Positions 28,810 through 37,619 of a stretch of 64,000 nucleotides of DNA are shown in pieces. Each line of letters starts with the position of its first letter. Position 1 is the stretch's first letter. The DNA lies in NCBI GenBank assembly GCA_031401035.1, contig JANNRA010000035.1, positions 28,143-92,142 on the forward strand, given 5' to 3'. The DNA comes from JANNRA01 sp031401035 (GTDB lineage Bacteria > Desulfobacterota > Binatia > HRBIN30 > CADEER01). The translations under genes and the position numbers were made by a program. The notes under the pieces are model-generated. The model saw nothing but the letters and a program-made list of their open reading frames with translations, did not search any database and was not told the DNA's origin.

Positions 28810-28846
28810 GTGACACGGCGTGGCGTCGAACGCCGCGCCGTGTCAC
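28810..28846 (+). terminator. Long hairpin after the aldo/keto reductase
   Basis: A 16-bp stem (28810-28825 with 28831-28846) has a single G-T mismatch and a TCGAA loop; its ends are GTGACACGGCG and CGCCGTGTCAC. No T-run follows on either strand. It lies 24 bp past the stop and probably ends or protects that transcript. Confidence 0.6.
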
Positions 28847-29012
28847 TGCGCACGGCGCCCGACAGCGAGTTTTCCGTGCGGCGCCCCGTGGCACAACCTG
28901 TGCGTTCCGCTTGCCGCCCATGGGGGGAGCGAGCCTGCGGTCGGGGACGACGCCGAGCCCGTCGCTGCGCACAGCGTCGCGCGGCGGGGCGCCTCGGCGT
29001 CCGCGCGCAGCG

Positions 29013-29195
29013 ATGACAACGCAGGCGACCACCCAGGTGGTGCGGCGTACGCCTGCGCGTATCGCGCGCCGCCGCCCGGCGCGGCGGCGGACGACGGTAC
29101 CGCTTTCGCCGAGCGCCGTCCTCGCCCGCGCCGTGGCGCTGACGGGGATCGTTGCGGGCGCGGTGTGGCTGCTGTTCGGCACGCCCCCGTCGTAG
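29013..29195 (+). CDS. Possible 60-residue single-helix membrane protein
   Basis: Starts MTTQATTQVVRRTPARIARR, continues with an Arg-rich stretch, and ends with a hydrophobic helix SAVLARAVALTGIVAGAVWLLFG. The shape (basic cytoplasmic tail, one helix, short end) is plausible for a small membrane protein. There is no clear ribosome site or known family, and an in-frame extension upstream is possible. It may be a chance frame. Confidence 0.3.
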   Translation: MTTQATTQVVRRTPARIARRRPARRRTTVPLSPSAVLARAVALTGIVAGAVWLLFGTPPS

Positions 29196-29282
29196 TTCGT
29201 CGGTGTAGGATTCCCCTCTGGAGGGCGCCCCCCCCCCCGTGGGCGGCTGTTTTGGATGGGGCTGTGCAGCGGCCCCCGCCAA

Positions 29283-29312
29283 CCGGCGCCGACGGGGCGT
29301 CGCCCTCCACGG
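29283..29312 (-). repeat. 30-bp dispersed repeat, copy A
   Basis: Read on the minus strand this matches 63945-63974 (plus) at 28 of 30 positions. The shared core is TGGAGGGCG then CGCCCCGTCGGCGCCGG. Related TGGAGGGCGCC sequence also occurs at 29217 and within the 40771-40795 hairpin. Confidence 0.75.
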
Positions 29313-29369
29313 CCGAGCGGAGGCGGTTCCTCGGGAGCGGTGCCCTCCGACTCCCGAAAGGCCCCACGG

Positions 29370-30353
29370 CTAGACGCCGTTGAGTCGATTGATCAACTGC
29401 CGCAGGCACCCGTAGCTGCGGCGGTCGAAGTGCAGGGCGAGGCGGGGGAGGTCGAGCGTGGCGGGGTCGTCGCGCTCGACGCCGAACGGCGGGCAGGGTT
29501 CGACCGCGTGGCCGCCGAGGATGTCGGCGAAGTCGCGCGACAGGTCGGCGCGCAGCGCCGGCGGCACCGGCAGATTGGTGCGCAGGACCAGCAGGTCGTC
29601 GACGAAGCGCAGGGAGTGGAAGACGCGGTAGAAGCGGGCGATCTCCAGGACCGCCGTCTCGACGCTGTCGGTGACGAGGTACAGATCGAGGTCCTCTGGC
29701 GAGATCATACCGGGGCGCAGCAGGTGCTCCTCGATGTAGCGGTGCCAGGTCTTCCAGTAGGTGCCACGCGGCTGGTCGAGAAGCACCAGCGGCATCAGCT
29801 GGCACTTGCCGGTCTGGATCAGGGTCAGCGTCTCGAAGCCCTCGTCGTGCGTGCCGAAGCCGCCGGGAAAGAGCACCACGGCGTGCGCCTCTTTGATGAA
29901 GAACAGCTTGCGGGTGAAGAAGTAGTTGAACGACATCAGCTTGGCGTCGCCTTCGAGCACCGGGTTGGCGCCCTGCTCGAAGGGCAGGCGGATGTTGATC
30001 CCGAAGCTGCGAGCCCGGCCGGCGCCGCGATTGCACGCCTCCATGATGCCGCCGCCGGCACCGGTGATGACCATGAAGCCGGCATCGGCAATGGCGCGGC
30101 AGAACTGCTCGGCGGTGCGGAAGTACGGATCATCCTCCTGCGTGCGCGCCGAGCCGAAAGTGGCCACCTTGCGGACACCGCGGTAGGGCGCGAACATGGC
30201 GATCGCGGCGCGCATTTCTTCGAGCGCGCGGGAGACGAGCTTGAGTTCGCCGATCGAGGCGCCGCTCGTCGACAGGGAGCGGCCGGTGGCGACGATGTCG
30301 TCGATCAGCTTATCGGCGCGCTGCAGACGGCGCTTCTCGTCGCGCTCGCTCAC
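29370..30353 (-). CDS. LOG family (TIGR00730-like) Rossmann-fold protein
   Basis: A 327-residue member of the LOG/lysine decarboxylase-like fold family, usually nucleotide-5'-monophosphate phosphoribohydrolases. The two defining segments are visible: GAGGGIMEACNRGA and PGGFGTHDEGFETLTLIQTG. The protein is longer than short LOG proteins (about 190 residues), with an N-terminal helical extension (DEKRRLQRADKLIDDIVATG) and a C-terminal domain of about 100 residues. Its ATG overlaps the stop of the acyl-CoA ligase gene by 4 nt, so they form an operon with the DUF255 gene upstream. A link to nucleotide salvage or nucleotide-signal control is inference. Confidence 0.9.
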   Translation of the reverse strand: MSERDEKRRLQRADKLIDDIVATGRSLSTSGASIGELKLVSRALEEMRAAIAMFAPYRGVRKVATFGSARTQEDDPYFRTAEQFCRAIADAGFMVITGAGGGIMEACNRGAGRARSFGINIRLPFEQGANPVLEGDAKLMSFNYFFTRKLFFIKEAHAVVLFPGGFGTHDEGFETLTLIQTGKCQLMPLVLLDQPRGTYWKTWHRYIEEHLLRPGMISPEDLDLYLVTDSVETAVLEIARFYRVFHSLRFVDDLLVLRTNLPVPPALRADLSRDFADILGGHAVEPCPPFGVERDDPATLDLPRLALHFDRRSYGCLRQLINRLNGV

Positions 30354-31885
30354 GCGGCCCCCGCGGCGGTCTCGGCCATGCGCTTGAGGCGGGCGCGGTC
30401 GACCTTGCCGGTGGCGTTGAGGGGCAACTCGGCCAGGAAGACGAGCTCCTCGGGCGCTTTGTACGCCGCGATACGGGCGCGGACAAAGTCGATCAGCGCC
30501 TGGGGCGTCGGGCGCGCGGCCGGATCGCGCGCCTCGACGTAGGCGCGCACGGTCTCGCCATGCAGTGGGTTGTGGATGCCGATGACGCCGGCGGCGGCCA
30601 CCGCGGGATGCCCCAGCAGCGCCTCTTCGACCTCCTGTGGCGCGATGTTCGAGCCGTCATGGATGATCAGCTGCTTCAGTCGGCCGCGGAACCAGAAATA
30701 CCCCTCGGTATCGACACGCATCAGGTCGCCGGTGTCGATCCAACCGTCGCGCAACACCTCGGCGGTCGCCGCGGGTGCGTTCCAGTACCGGACCATGAGG
30801 CTCGGGGCGCGCAGCCACAGGCGGCCGTCGGCGCCGCGCGGGACCTCGCGTCCCTCGGCGTCGCGCAGCTCGGCCGTGAATCCCGGGGCCAGGGGGCCGA
30901 CCGACCCCTCCCGCACCGGACCGGTAGTGGGGGTGCACATGGCCGTACCGGTCTCGGTCATGCCGTAGCCTTCGTCGATCATGCGTCCGGTGAGGGCGGC
31001 GTACTCGCGGGCCAGCTCGCCGGAGACCTTGTCACCGCCGCAGATGGAGCATCGCACCGAGGCGAAATCGGCGGGCGTCGCGGCGTGGTCGCGGATCAAC
31101 GAGAGCAACGCCGCTGGCAGAGTGATCAGGACGGCGGGGCGCTCGGCGCGCAGCAGCGGCAGCACCTCGGCCGCGTCGCAGCGGCGGGCGACGACGACGC
31201 GGCCGCCGACCGAGAGTGCGGCGAGGGAGAACGAGATCGCCGCGACGTGCGACGCCGAGGACGCCGGCAGCAGCACCTCGCCGGCGACGAGCCCCGCGGC
31301 AGCGGCGGCACTGGCGACCAGGGCGGCGAAGCTGGCGTGCGAGTGCGTGACGCCCTTGGGTAGACCGGTGCTGCCGGAGGTGAAGAAGATGAAGGCCTCG
31401 TGCTGCGGCGGCGGAACGGTCAGCGAGCGCGGCGCAGCCGCCGACCACAGCGCCCGCAGGCCGTCGCCGTCGCCGTGCCAGATGACGCCGTGCGGGAGGC
31501 GCGCCGCGGCGGAGCCCTCGACCTCGTCGCGGCGCTCCGCCGCGGCGACGAGCATCGACGCCCCGGCGGTGTCGAGGGCGTGATCGATCTCGGGCACCGC
31601 GTAGCGGTAGTTGAGCGGCGTTGCGACCAGTCCAGCGCGCAGGCAGGCGAGGTAGTGGATGAGCAGCTCGGGCGAGTTGGGCAGGAAGGAGGCGACACGA
31701 TCGCCGGCGGCGAGGCCGCGCGCGAGGTAGGCGGTGGCGAGGCGCGCCGCCGCGTCGTCGAGCTCGCGGTAGGTCCAGCGCGCGCTGGCGGAGACCAGGG
31801 CGACGGCGTTGGCATCGGCGGCGAGCGCGGCGCCCAGCAGCGCGGAGAGTGGAACGATGGGCCCGAGTGGTGGACCGGGGATCAT
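30350..31885 (-). CDS. AMP-dependent synthetase/ligase (acyl-CoA synthetase type)
   Basis: Activates a carboxylate to an acyl-adenylate and then the CoA thioester. The 511-residue product has the ANL family motifs in order: FTSGSTGLPKGVTHSH (P-loop), EGYGMTETGTAM, the DTGDLMRVDTEGYFWFRGR hinge, and a C-terminal Lys in PLNATGKVDR. Length suits medium- or long-chain fatty acid or aryl acid ligases. The substrate cannot be told from sequence. It overlaps the LOG gene by 4 nt and follows the DUF255 gene by 10 nt. Confidence 0.92.
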   Translation of the reverse strand: MIPGPPLGPIVPLSALLGAALAADANAVALVSASARWTYRELDDAAARLATAYLARGLAAGDRVASFLPNSPELLIHYLACLRAGLVATPLNYRYAVPEIDHALDTAGASMLVAAAERRDEVEGSAAARLPHGVIWHGDGDGLRALWSAAAPRSLTVPPPQHEAFIFFTSGSTGLPKGVTHSHASFAALVASAAAAAGLVAGEVLLPASSASHVAAISFSLAALSVGGRVVVARRCDAAEVLPLLRAERPAVLITLPAALLSLIRDHAATPADFASVRCSICGGDKVSGELAREYAALTGRMIDEGYGMTETGTAMCTPTTGPVREGSVGPLAPGFTAELRDAEGREVPRGADGRLWLRAPSLMVRYWNAPAATAEVLRDGWIDTGDLMRVDTEGYFWFRGRLKQLIIHDGSNIAPQEVEEALLGHPAVAAAGVIGIHNPLHGETVRAYVEARDPAARPTPQALIDFVRARIAAYKAPEELVFLAELPLNATGKVDRARLKRMAETAAGAA

Positions 31886-31895
31886 GGGAGTACCC

Positions 31896-33929
31896 TCATG
31901 TCAGCAGCGCCGCGACGGCGTCCCACTCCGTCGCCGGCGCCGAGCAGGTCATGCGGTGGCAGACGTACACCGTCGGCTTTCCATCGATGGCGCGCTTGCC
32001 CTCGAGCAGGGCGGGGCGCGGCGCGGATGAGGTGGGATCGAGGACCAGCAACGTGCGGTTGGGCAGGTAGGTGTGGCGGATGCGGGCGAGCAGCGCGGCC
32101 GTGGCGGGATCGGCGGGATCACCGACGACGGCGATCTCGCGCGGACCCGTGCCGAGGAAGTCCACCGCTGCCCACATGGCGGCGAAGCCGAACGGCTGCG
32201 CCTGCATCGGTTCGGCGAAGAGGCGGAGAATCGCCTCGGCGCGGCTGCGATAATCGGCGCGGTCGAGGAGGTGCGACAGGCGCAGCAGGGTCAGCGCCGC
32301 GACCGAGTTGCCGGACGGAATCGAGCCGTCGAAGGCGGGCTTGCTGCGCACGATGAGCTGCTCGTGGTCGTCGCTGGTGAAGAAGAAGCCGCCCCCGTCC
32401 TGGTCCCAGAAATGCGCCACGGCGCTGTCCATCAGCCGCGCCGCCTTCTCGAGATAGGTGCGGTCCTGGACGGCTTCGAAGACGTCGAGCAGGCCGGCGG
32501 CGAGAAAGACGTAGTCGTCGAGGTAGCCGTTCAGTTTGGCGACGCCGCCCTTCCAGGTGCTGAGCAGGCGGTCGCCGCGCTGCACCTCGCGTTCGATGAA
32601 CACCACCGCGTCGAGAGCGGTCTGCCGATAGGCATCGTCGCCGAACACTTCCGCCGCGCGCGCGAAAGCGCTGATCATCAGTCCGTTCCACGCCGTCAGT
32701 ACCTTGGTGTCGAGAGCGGGCTTGGGGCGCTGCTCCCGCGCCGCGAACAGGGTCGCGCGCACCGTGTCGAGGACCTGCTGCACCTCGGCCGCGTCGCGGT
32801 GGCAGAGGCTCGCGAGCTGCGCGACGGAGAGGGTGACGTGCAGGATGTTGTGGCCCTCGAAGTTGCCGGCGGCGGTGACGTCCCAGTAGCGGCAGGCGAG
32901 TTCGCCGGCCTCGGCGCCGAGGCGCTGCATGATCTCGTCGGCGCTCCAGACGAAGAAGCGGCCCTCTTCGCCCTCGCTGTCGGCGTCCTGCGTCGACCAG
33001 AAGCCGCCGCCGGGATCGCGCATCTCGCGGCGGACATAGTCGAGCGTCTGGCGCGCGACGCGGGCGAACAGCGCCTCGCCCGATGCCTGATACGCGGCGA
33101 GCAACAGCGGCACGAGTTGGGCGTTGTCGTAGAGCATTTTCTCGAAGTGCGGCACCAGCCAGCGCTGGTCGACGGAGTAGCGGTGGAAGCCGCCGCCGAG
33201 CTGGTCGTAGACGCCGCCCTCGGCCATGCGGCGTAGGGTCAGGAGCGCCAGCTCCGCCTGCCGCGGCTCACCGCGCAGGAGCAGATCGAAGGCACCGCTG
33301 TTCGGAAACTTCGGCGCCGTGCCGATGCCGCCGTACTCGCTGTCGACAGCGCCGGCGAGCTGGGCGGCGGCGGCGCGCACCGCATCGATGCCCGGCAGGT
33401 CGCCGCCGCTGGCGTGTGTCTCGAGCGCGGCGAGACGGGCGTGCGTCTCGCCGACCGAGGTGCGGATCTCGTCGGGTCGGTTGCGATAGGCGTCGGCGAT
33501 GGCGGTCAGCAGGCGCGGAAAGCCCGGCATACCGTGGCGGTCCTCGGGCGGGAAGTATGTGCCACCGTAAAACGGCTTGCCGTCGGGCGTCAGAAAGACG
33601 GTCATCGGCCAGCCGCCGCGGCCGGTGAGGAGCTGCACGGCGTTCATGTAGATGTGATCGAGGTCTGGGCGCTCCTCGCGGTCGACCTTGACGTTGACGA
33701 AGTGCTCGTTCATCAGCGCCGCGATGGCGGGGTTCTCGAACGACTCGCGCTCCATGACGTGGCACCAGTGGCAGGCGGAGTAGCCGACGCTGAGCAGAAT
33801 CGCTCGGTTCTCGGCGCGGGCGCGGTCGAAGGCCTCGGCGCCCCACGGGTACCAGTCGACGGGGTTGTGGGCGTGCTGCCGGAGATAGGGACTCGACTCA
33901 TCGATCAGTCGATTGGTGTGCGCGGGCAT
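31896..33929 (-). CDS. DUF255 thioredoxin-domain protein (YyaL/SSP411 family)
   Basis: A 677-residue protein of the family also called spermatogenesis-associated protein 20 or YyaL. The N-terminal thioredoxin-like domain starts NRLIDESSPYLRQHAHNPVD and contains CHWCH in SACHWCHVMERESFENP, which is the family's distinctive active site. The rest is an alpha/alpha toroid of the glycosidase or epimerase type, with GGVYDQLGGGFHRYSVDQRW and WSTQDADSEGEEGRFFVW. The start at 33929 keeps the conserved first segment. The biochemical function is not established; a redox role is often assumed. First gene of a three-gene run with the acyl-CoA ligase and LOG genes. Confidence 0.93.
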   Translation of the reverse strand: MPAHTNRLIDESSPYLRQHAHNPVDWYPWGAEAFDRARAENRAILLSVGYSACHWCHVMERESFENPAIAALMNEHFVNVKVDREERPDLDHIYMNAVQLLTGRGGWPMTVFLTPDGKPFYGGTYFPPEDRHGMPGFPRLLTAIADAYRNRPDEIRTSVGETHARLAALETHASGGDLPGIDAVRAAAAQLAGAVDSEYGGIGTAPKFPNSGAFDLLLRGEPRQAELALLTLRRMAEGGVYDQLGGGFHRYSVDQRWLVPHFEKMLYDNAQLVPLLLAAYQASGEALFARVARQTLDYVRREMRDPGGGFWSTQDADSEGEEGRFFVWSADEIMQRLGAEAGELACRYWDVTAAGNFEGHNILHVTLSVAQLASLCHRDAAEVQQVLDTVRATLFAAREQRPKPALDTKVLTAWNGLMISAFARAAEVFGDDAYRQTALDAVVFIEREVQRGDRLLSTWKGGVAKLNGYLDDYVFLAAGLLDVFEAVQDRTYLEKAARLMDSAVAHFWDQDGGGFFFTSDDHEQLIVRSKPAFDGSIPSGNSVAALTLLRLSHLLDRADYRSRAEAILRLFAEPMQAQPFGFAAMWAAVDFLGTGPREIAVVGDPADPATAALLARIRHTYLPNRTLLVLDPTSSAPRPALLEGKRAIDGKPTVYVCHRMTCSAPATEWDAVAALLT

Positions 33930-33993
33930 GACCCGCCATCCGTACCCCGGCGCGGGGTGGTCAACAACGGGCGTGCTGTGCTCCGCTGTCGGC

Positions 33994-34653
33994 ATGGAAC
34001 TCTACGCGGCGATGGCGACGACACGGGCGGTGCGGCGGCTGAAAGCGGATCCGCTCCCGGATGCGGTCCTGCGGCGCGTGCTGGAAGCGGCGACCTGGGC
34101 GCCGTCGGGCGGCAACCGGCAGCCGTGGCGGGTGCTCGTGGTACGCGACGCGGGCATCAAGCGGGCGCTGCGCGATCTCTACCAGGGAGCATGGAGGCCC
34201 TACGCGGCGCGGCAGCGGACGGCGCTGCGGGCGCTGCCGGTGGAGCAGCGCGCCAAGGGGGAGCGCGCGCTGGCGGCCGGCGATCATCTGGCGGCGCACC
34301 TCGATACCGCACCGGTGATCCTGGTGTTCTGCTTCAACCCCGAGGCGATGACGATCACCGATCTGAACCTGCCACGCCCCTCGGTCGTCGGCGGCGCGAG
34401 CGTCTACCCGGCGGTGCAGAACGCCCTGCTGGCATGCCGCGCCGAGGGACTCGGTTGCGTGCTGACGACGCTGCTGTGTGTCTGCGAGGCGCAGGTTCGG
34501 CCGCTGCTGCAGATCCCCGAGCCGTGGGGGACGGCCGCCTTCGTGCCGATCGGATACCCGGTCGGCCGCGGCCATGGGCCGCTGGCGCGCAAGGCGGTCG
34601 AGCAGATGACGTTCGTCGACCGCTGGGGGCAGGTGGACGCGCCGACTGGCTGA
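33994..34653 (+). CDS. Nitroreductase family protein
   Basis: A 219-residue FMN-dependent nitroreductase-fold protein. The signature start MELYAAMATTRAVRRLKADP is followed by the FMN-binding WAPSGGNRQPWRVLVV, then a middle helical region and GASVYPAVQNALLACRAEGLGCVLTT. The C-terminal IGYPVGRG segment is the second FMN contact. It diverges from the DUF255 gene; the 64-bp gap must hold both promoters. Physiological substrate unknown, perhaps quinones or nitroaromatics. Confidence 0.92.
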   Translation: MELYAAMATTRAVRRLKADPLPDAVLRRVLEAATWAPSGGNRQPWRVLVVRDAGIKRALRDLYQGAWRPYAARQRTALRALPVEQRAKGERALAAGDHLAAHLDTAPVILVFCFNPEAMTITDLNLPRPSVVGGASVYPAVQNALLACRAEGLGCVLTTLLCVCEAQVRPLLQIPEPWGTAAFVPIGYPVGRGHGPLARKAVEQMTFVDRWGQVDAPTG

Positions 34654-34666
34654 CCTCCGGATCCCT

Positions 34667-34702
34667 CAATCCGTCGGGCAATCCGTCGGGCAATCCGTCG
34701 GG
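34667..34702 (+). repeat. Three tandem 12-bp units
   Basis: The unit CAATCCGTCGGG occurs three times without change, starting 14 bp after the nitroreductase stop and ending 68 bp before the antiporter start. Such exact short tandems usually arise by slippage and can vary in copy number. It also lies inside an in-frame extension that would give NPSG repeats if translated, but I see no support for that. Confidence 0.9.
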
Positions 34703-34769
34703 ATGGAGGGGCGCAGAAACTCGCCTCGTGCCGCCGGAGCTGCTAGAGGTTCGCCGTCCGACGCTCGGC

Positions 34770-36023
34770 ATGGATATCCTGCACGTCCTCCCCTTCGCGG
34801 CGATGCTCCTCGGCATCGCGATCCTGCCGATCGTTGTCCCACATGCATGGGAGCATCCGCTGGCGCCGGCCGTGCTGGCATTCGTCTGCGCCGTGCCGGC
34901 GCTGATCAACGCGGCGGCGACCGGCACGTTGGGCGAGATCGGTCATGGGCTGGAGGAATACGCGGCATTCATCGCGCTGATCGCGGCGCTGTACGTCGTC
35001 GCCGGCGGTGTGCACATCTCCGGCAACCCGCGTGGCACGCCGCTGGTCAACGCCGCGTTCCTTGCCATCGGCGCGGTGCTGGCAAGCCTGATCGGCACCA
35101 CCGGCGCATCGATGCTGCTCATCCGGCCGGTGCTCGACGCGAATCGCGAGCGCAAGCACAAGACGCACATCGTCGTCTTCTTCATCCTCATGGTGTCGAA
35201 CACCGGCGGCCTGCTGACGCCGCTCGGCGACCCGCCGCTCTACCTCGGCTACCTGAACGGCGTGCCGTTCTTCTTCACGCTGCGACTCTGGCCGGCATGG
35301 CTGCTGGCGCAGGGGATTCTGCTGTCGATGTTCTTCTGGTGGGACCGGCGCGCCTATCAGCGCGAGTCGGGCGCCGCCCTGCTGCGCGATCAGATGGCCC
35401 GTCGCGATCTGCACGTCGATGGGGCGGTGAACTTCCTCTTCGCGCTCGGCATTATCGTCGTCTCCGCCAGCGGCGTGCCGTCGCCCTGGCGCGAGCTCGC
35501 CTTCGCCGCGCTCATCGGGCTGTCGCTGTGGGCGACCCCCGCGGCGGTGCGGCAGGCCAACACGTTCCACTACGGCCCGCTGCGCGAGGTGGCGATCTTG
35601 TTCCTCGGCATTTTCATCACCATGGTGCCGGCGCTCGAGGCGCTGAAGGCGGTGGCGCCGCGCTTACCGGTCGACACGACGGCCGGTCTGTTCCTGCTCA
35701 GCGGTGCGCTGTCGAGCTTACTCGACAACGCGCCGACGTACCTGATCTTCGCCACGCTGGCGGCGGATCGGGCGGGCCTGGGCGGCGATCTCGGCGCGCT
35801 GGCGGCACAGGCGCCGCATCTGCTGGCGGCGGTGAGCATCGGTGCGGTGTTCATGGGCGCCAACACCTACATCGGCAACGGCCCGAATCTCCTCGTCAAG
35901 GCCGTCGCCGAATCAGCGGGCGAGGCGCGCGTGGCGATGCCGAATTTTCTCGCCTACGCGGCGCTGGCGACGGCGCTGCTGACGCCGGTCTATCTCGCCG
36001 TGCTGCTCTTCGTCCTCGAGTAG
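34770..36023 (+). CDS. Sodium:proton antiporter / CitMHS-like permease
   Basis: A 417-residue membrane protein with about ten to twelve hydrophobic helices. The family marks are SLIGTTGASMLLIRPVL, VSNTGGLLTPLGDPPLYLGYL and SGALSSLLDNAPTYL, seen in NhaD-like and citrate-Mg-type transporters. The best guess is Na+/H+ exchange; an organic-acid carrier is the alternative. The ATG at 34770 follows no strong ribosome site. A GTG 42 nt upstream (34728) could extend the N-terminus by 14 residues. Confidence 0.85.
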   Translation: MDILHVLPFAAMLLGIAILPIVVPHAWEHPLAPAVLAFVCAVPALINAAATGTLGEIGHGLEEYAAFIALIAALYVVAGGVHISGNPRGTPLVNAAFLAIGAVLASLIGTTGASMLLIRPVLDANRERKHKTHIVVFFILMVSNTGGLLTPLGDPPLYLGYLNGVPFFFTLRLWPAWLLAQGILLSMFFWWDRRAYQRESGAALLRDQMARRDLHVDGAVNFLFALGIIVVSASGVPSPWRELAFAALIGLSLWATPAAVRQANTFHYGPLREVAILFLGIFITMVPALEALKAVAPRLPVDTTAGLFLLSGALSSLLDNAPTYLIFATLAADRAGLGGDLGALAAQAPHLLAAVSIGAVFMGANTYIGNGPNLLVKAVAESAGEARVAMPNFLAYAALATALLTPVYLAVLLFVLE

Positions 36024-36085
36024 GCAGCGGGCGGTGCCCACTCCATTAGCGGCTCTGTACCGACCGTTGTGGACGACCCCTGCCG

Positions 36086-36748
36086 CTACTCCCCCGGCGC
36101 CTTCTTGCGGACGATGGTCAGGCCGTCGGAGACGGAGATCATCACCGCCTGGACGCGCGTATCGGTGGTCAGGTGGTCGTTGAGCGCCTGCAGCGCGCGC
36201 GTGTCTTCCGACGGCGACTGGGTGTCGAGCACCTGGCCCATCCACAACACATTGTCGAACACCAACAGGCCATTCGGACGCAGGCGGGGCAGCAGCGCGT
36301 CGTAGTAGGCGCGGTACGAGACCTTGTCGGCGTCGACGAAGGCGAAGTCGAAGGTCCGCGCGGCGGGCAGGGCGGCGAGTGTCTCGATCGCCGGCGCGAC
36401 GCGCAGTTCGATGCGATCGGCGACGCCGGCCTGCTGCCAGTAGCGGCGCGCGATCGCCGTCCATTCCTCGCTGACATCGCAACACAACAGGCGCCCGTTG
36501 GCGCCGAGTCCGCGGGCGACGCAGAGGGCGCTGTAGCCGGTGAAGGTGCCGATCTCCACCGCCGAGGTGGCGCCGATCGCGCGCACCAGCAGCGACATCA
36601 GCGTGCCCTGCTCGGGGGCGATCTGCATCATGGCGATCGGGCCGAGCGCCGCGGTCTCGGTCGCCAACGCGACCAGTACCGGATCGTCATTCTGCCCGTG
36701 CGCGACCAGGTACTCGTACAGGGGCTCGGTCATGGGGACGTACTTCAT
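36086..36748 (-). CDS. O-methyltransferase (CCoAOMT-like)
   Basis: A 220-residue SAM-dependent O-methyltransferase. The core reads AVEIGTFTGYSALCVARGL (SAM site), FDFAFVDADKVSYRAYYDALLPRLRPNG with the acidic metal residues, and FDNVLWMGQV with the second metal contact. Members act on catechols, caffeoyl-CoA or related phenols. Start 36748 gives MKYVPMTEPLYEYLVAHG, a normal N-terminus. It lies 70 bp downstream of the parvulin gene on the same strand and may be the last gene of that unit. Confidence 0.92.
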   Translation of the reverse strand: MKYVPMTEPLYEYLVAHGQNDDPVLVALATETAALGPIAMMQIAPEQGTLMSLLVRAIGATSAVEIGTFTGYSALCVARGLGANGRLLCCDVSEEWTAIARRYWQQAGVADRIELRVAPAIETLAALPAARTFDFAFVDADKVSYRAYYDALLPRLRPNGLLVFDNVLWMGQVLDTQSPSEDTRALQALNDHLTTDTRVQAVMISVSDGLTIVRKKAPGE

Positions 36749-36818
36749 GTCGCCGGCGTAGCATGGCCACCGGCGGGCGCGAAGGGTCACGGGCGGCGCC
36801 CGTGTGCTGCGGCCCCGA

Positions 36819-37619
36819 TCAGGGGACGGCGCGGGTGGCGGAGCGCTCGCGCAGCCAGGCGTGCAGGACCTGGGCGCGGACGCCTTCGAAGGGCGTCGCC
36901 GTGGCGGGCAGGGGCGCCTCGACCCACACCAGGTGCAGGCCGTACGCTGAGGCGAGGGGACCGGCCCACTGCTCTGTCGGGAGCGTCCGCAACTGGGACG
37001 CGAAGGTGGGGCCGAACAGCGCGGCCACGGCGGCATCGTCGAGCGGCCCGACCCGCGCTCCGCGCGCGAAGGGATCGCCGCGCCCCGCGGCGTCGGCAGC
37101 GGACACGCCGCGTGCGCGCAGACCCGCCAGTGCTTCCGCGGCGTCGCGCTGAACGGCCGCGCCGCGTTGGCCGCGGCTGAGGTAGATGTGCGTGAAGCGC
37201 ACGCGGGCGGGGATGGTCCAGGTGGCGACGTGCTGCGCATGGTAGGTGCGCAGCGTCGCTTCGTCGGGCAGGTCGGTGCTGGGCACGGCTGCTGCCGCCA
37301 GACTGAACAGATCGCCGAGGTGGCGGCGCAGCACCGGATCCGAGCGCGTCAGACCCAGCGCGCGTGCCTGGCGTTCGAGTGCGACCGGATCGTCATCGTC
37401 CGCCAGGCGCAGCTCGCGGCCGAGGGCCACCAGCCGCGCCCGCGCGGTGGCGGAGTGGTCGACGCCGACCAGCAGGGCGCGGTCGACGAGATCGAAGCCG
37501 GCGCGGTTGACGGACGGCGCTGGGCTGGGGGCGAGCGCGGCGGGCGCGGCGGCGCGCACGGCAGCGAAGAGCACCGCGCCGAGCAGGGCGAAACGCAGTC
37601 CGGGCGCGCGCGGGATCAC
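36819..37619 (-). CDS. PpiC-type peptidyl-prolyl isomerase, secreted
   Basis: A 266-residue parvulin-like protein with a signal sequence (about residues 1-27). The N-terminal part has chaperone-like helices (ELRLADDDDPVALERQARALGL). The PPIase domain has RFTHIYLSRGQRG, a central LRARG...GDPFARGARVGPL segment and SAYGLHLVWVEAPLPA near the end, the classic last strand. It probably folds exported proteins. Its start overlaps the end of the DUF3604 gene by 4 nt. The DUF3604 protein, also exported, may be a client; this is inference from context. Confidence 0.82.
   Translation of the reverse strand: MIPRAPGLRFALLGAVLFAAVRAAAPAALAPSPAPSVNRAGFDLVDRALLVGVDHSATARARLVALGRELRLADDDDPVALERQARALGLTRSDPVLRRHLGDLFSLAAAAVPSTDLPDEATLRTYHAQHVATWTIPARVRFTHIYLSRGQRGAAVQRDAAEALAGLRARGVSAADAAGRGDPFARGARVGPLDDAAVAALFGPTFASQLRTLPTEQWAGPLASAYGLHLVWVEAPLPATATPFEGVRAQVLHAWLRERSATRAVP

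Larger units (their letters stand above)
28847..29369. other. Mostly empty 523-bp stretch with C11 run and repeat
   Basis: Contains the doubtful small frame at 29013-29195, an 11-C run at 29228-29238 embedded in TGGAGGGCGCCC, and a 30-bp dispersed repeat at 29283-29312. Open frames otherwise overlap on both strands without family similarity. The C-run is prone to sequencing error. Confidence 0.5.

Noticed and set aside
28810..28846. The long hairpin considered as part of a transposon end.
   Set aside because: No matching inverted copy or transposase nearby; it sits where a terminator is expected.
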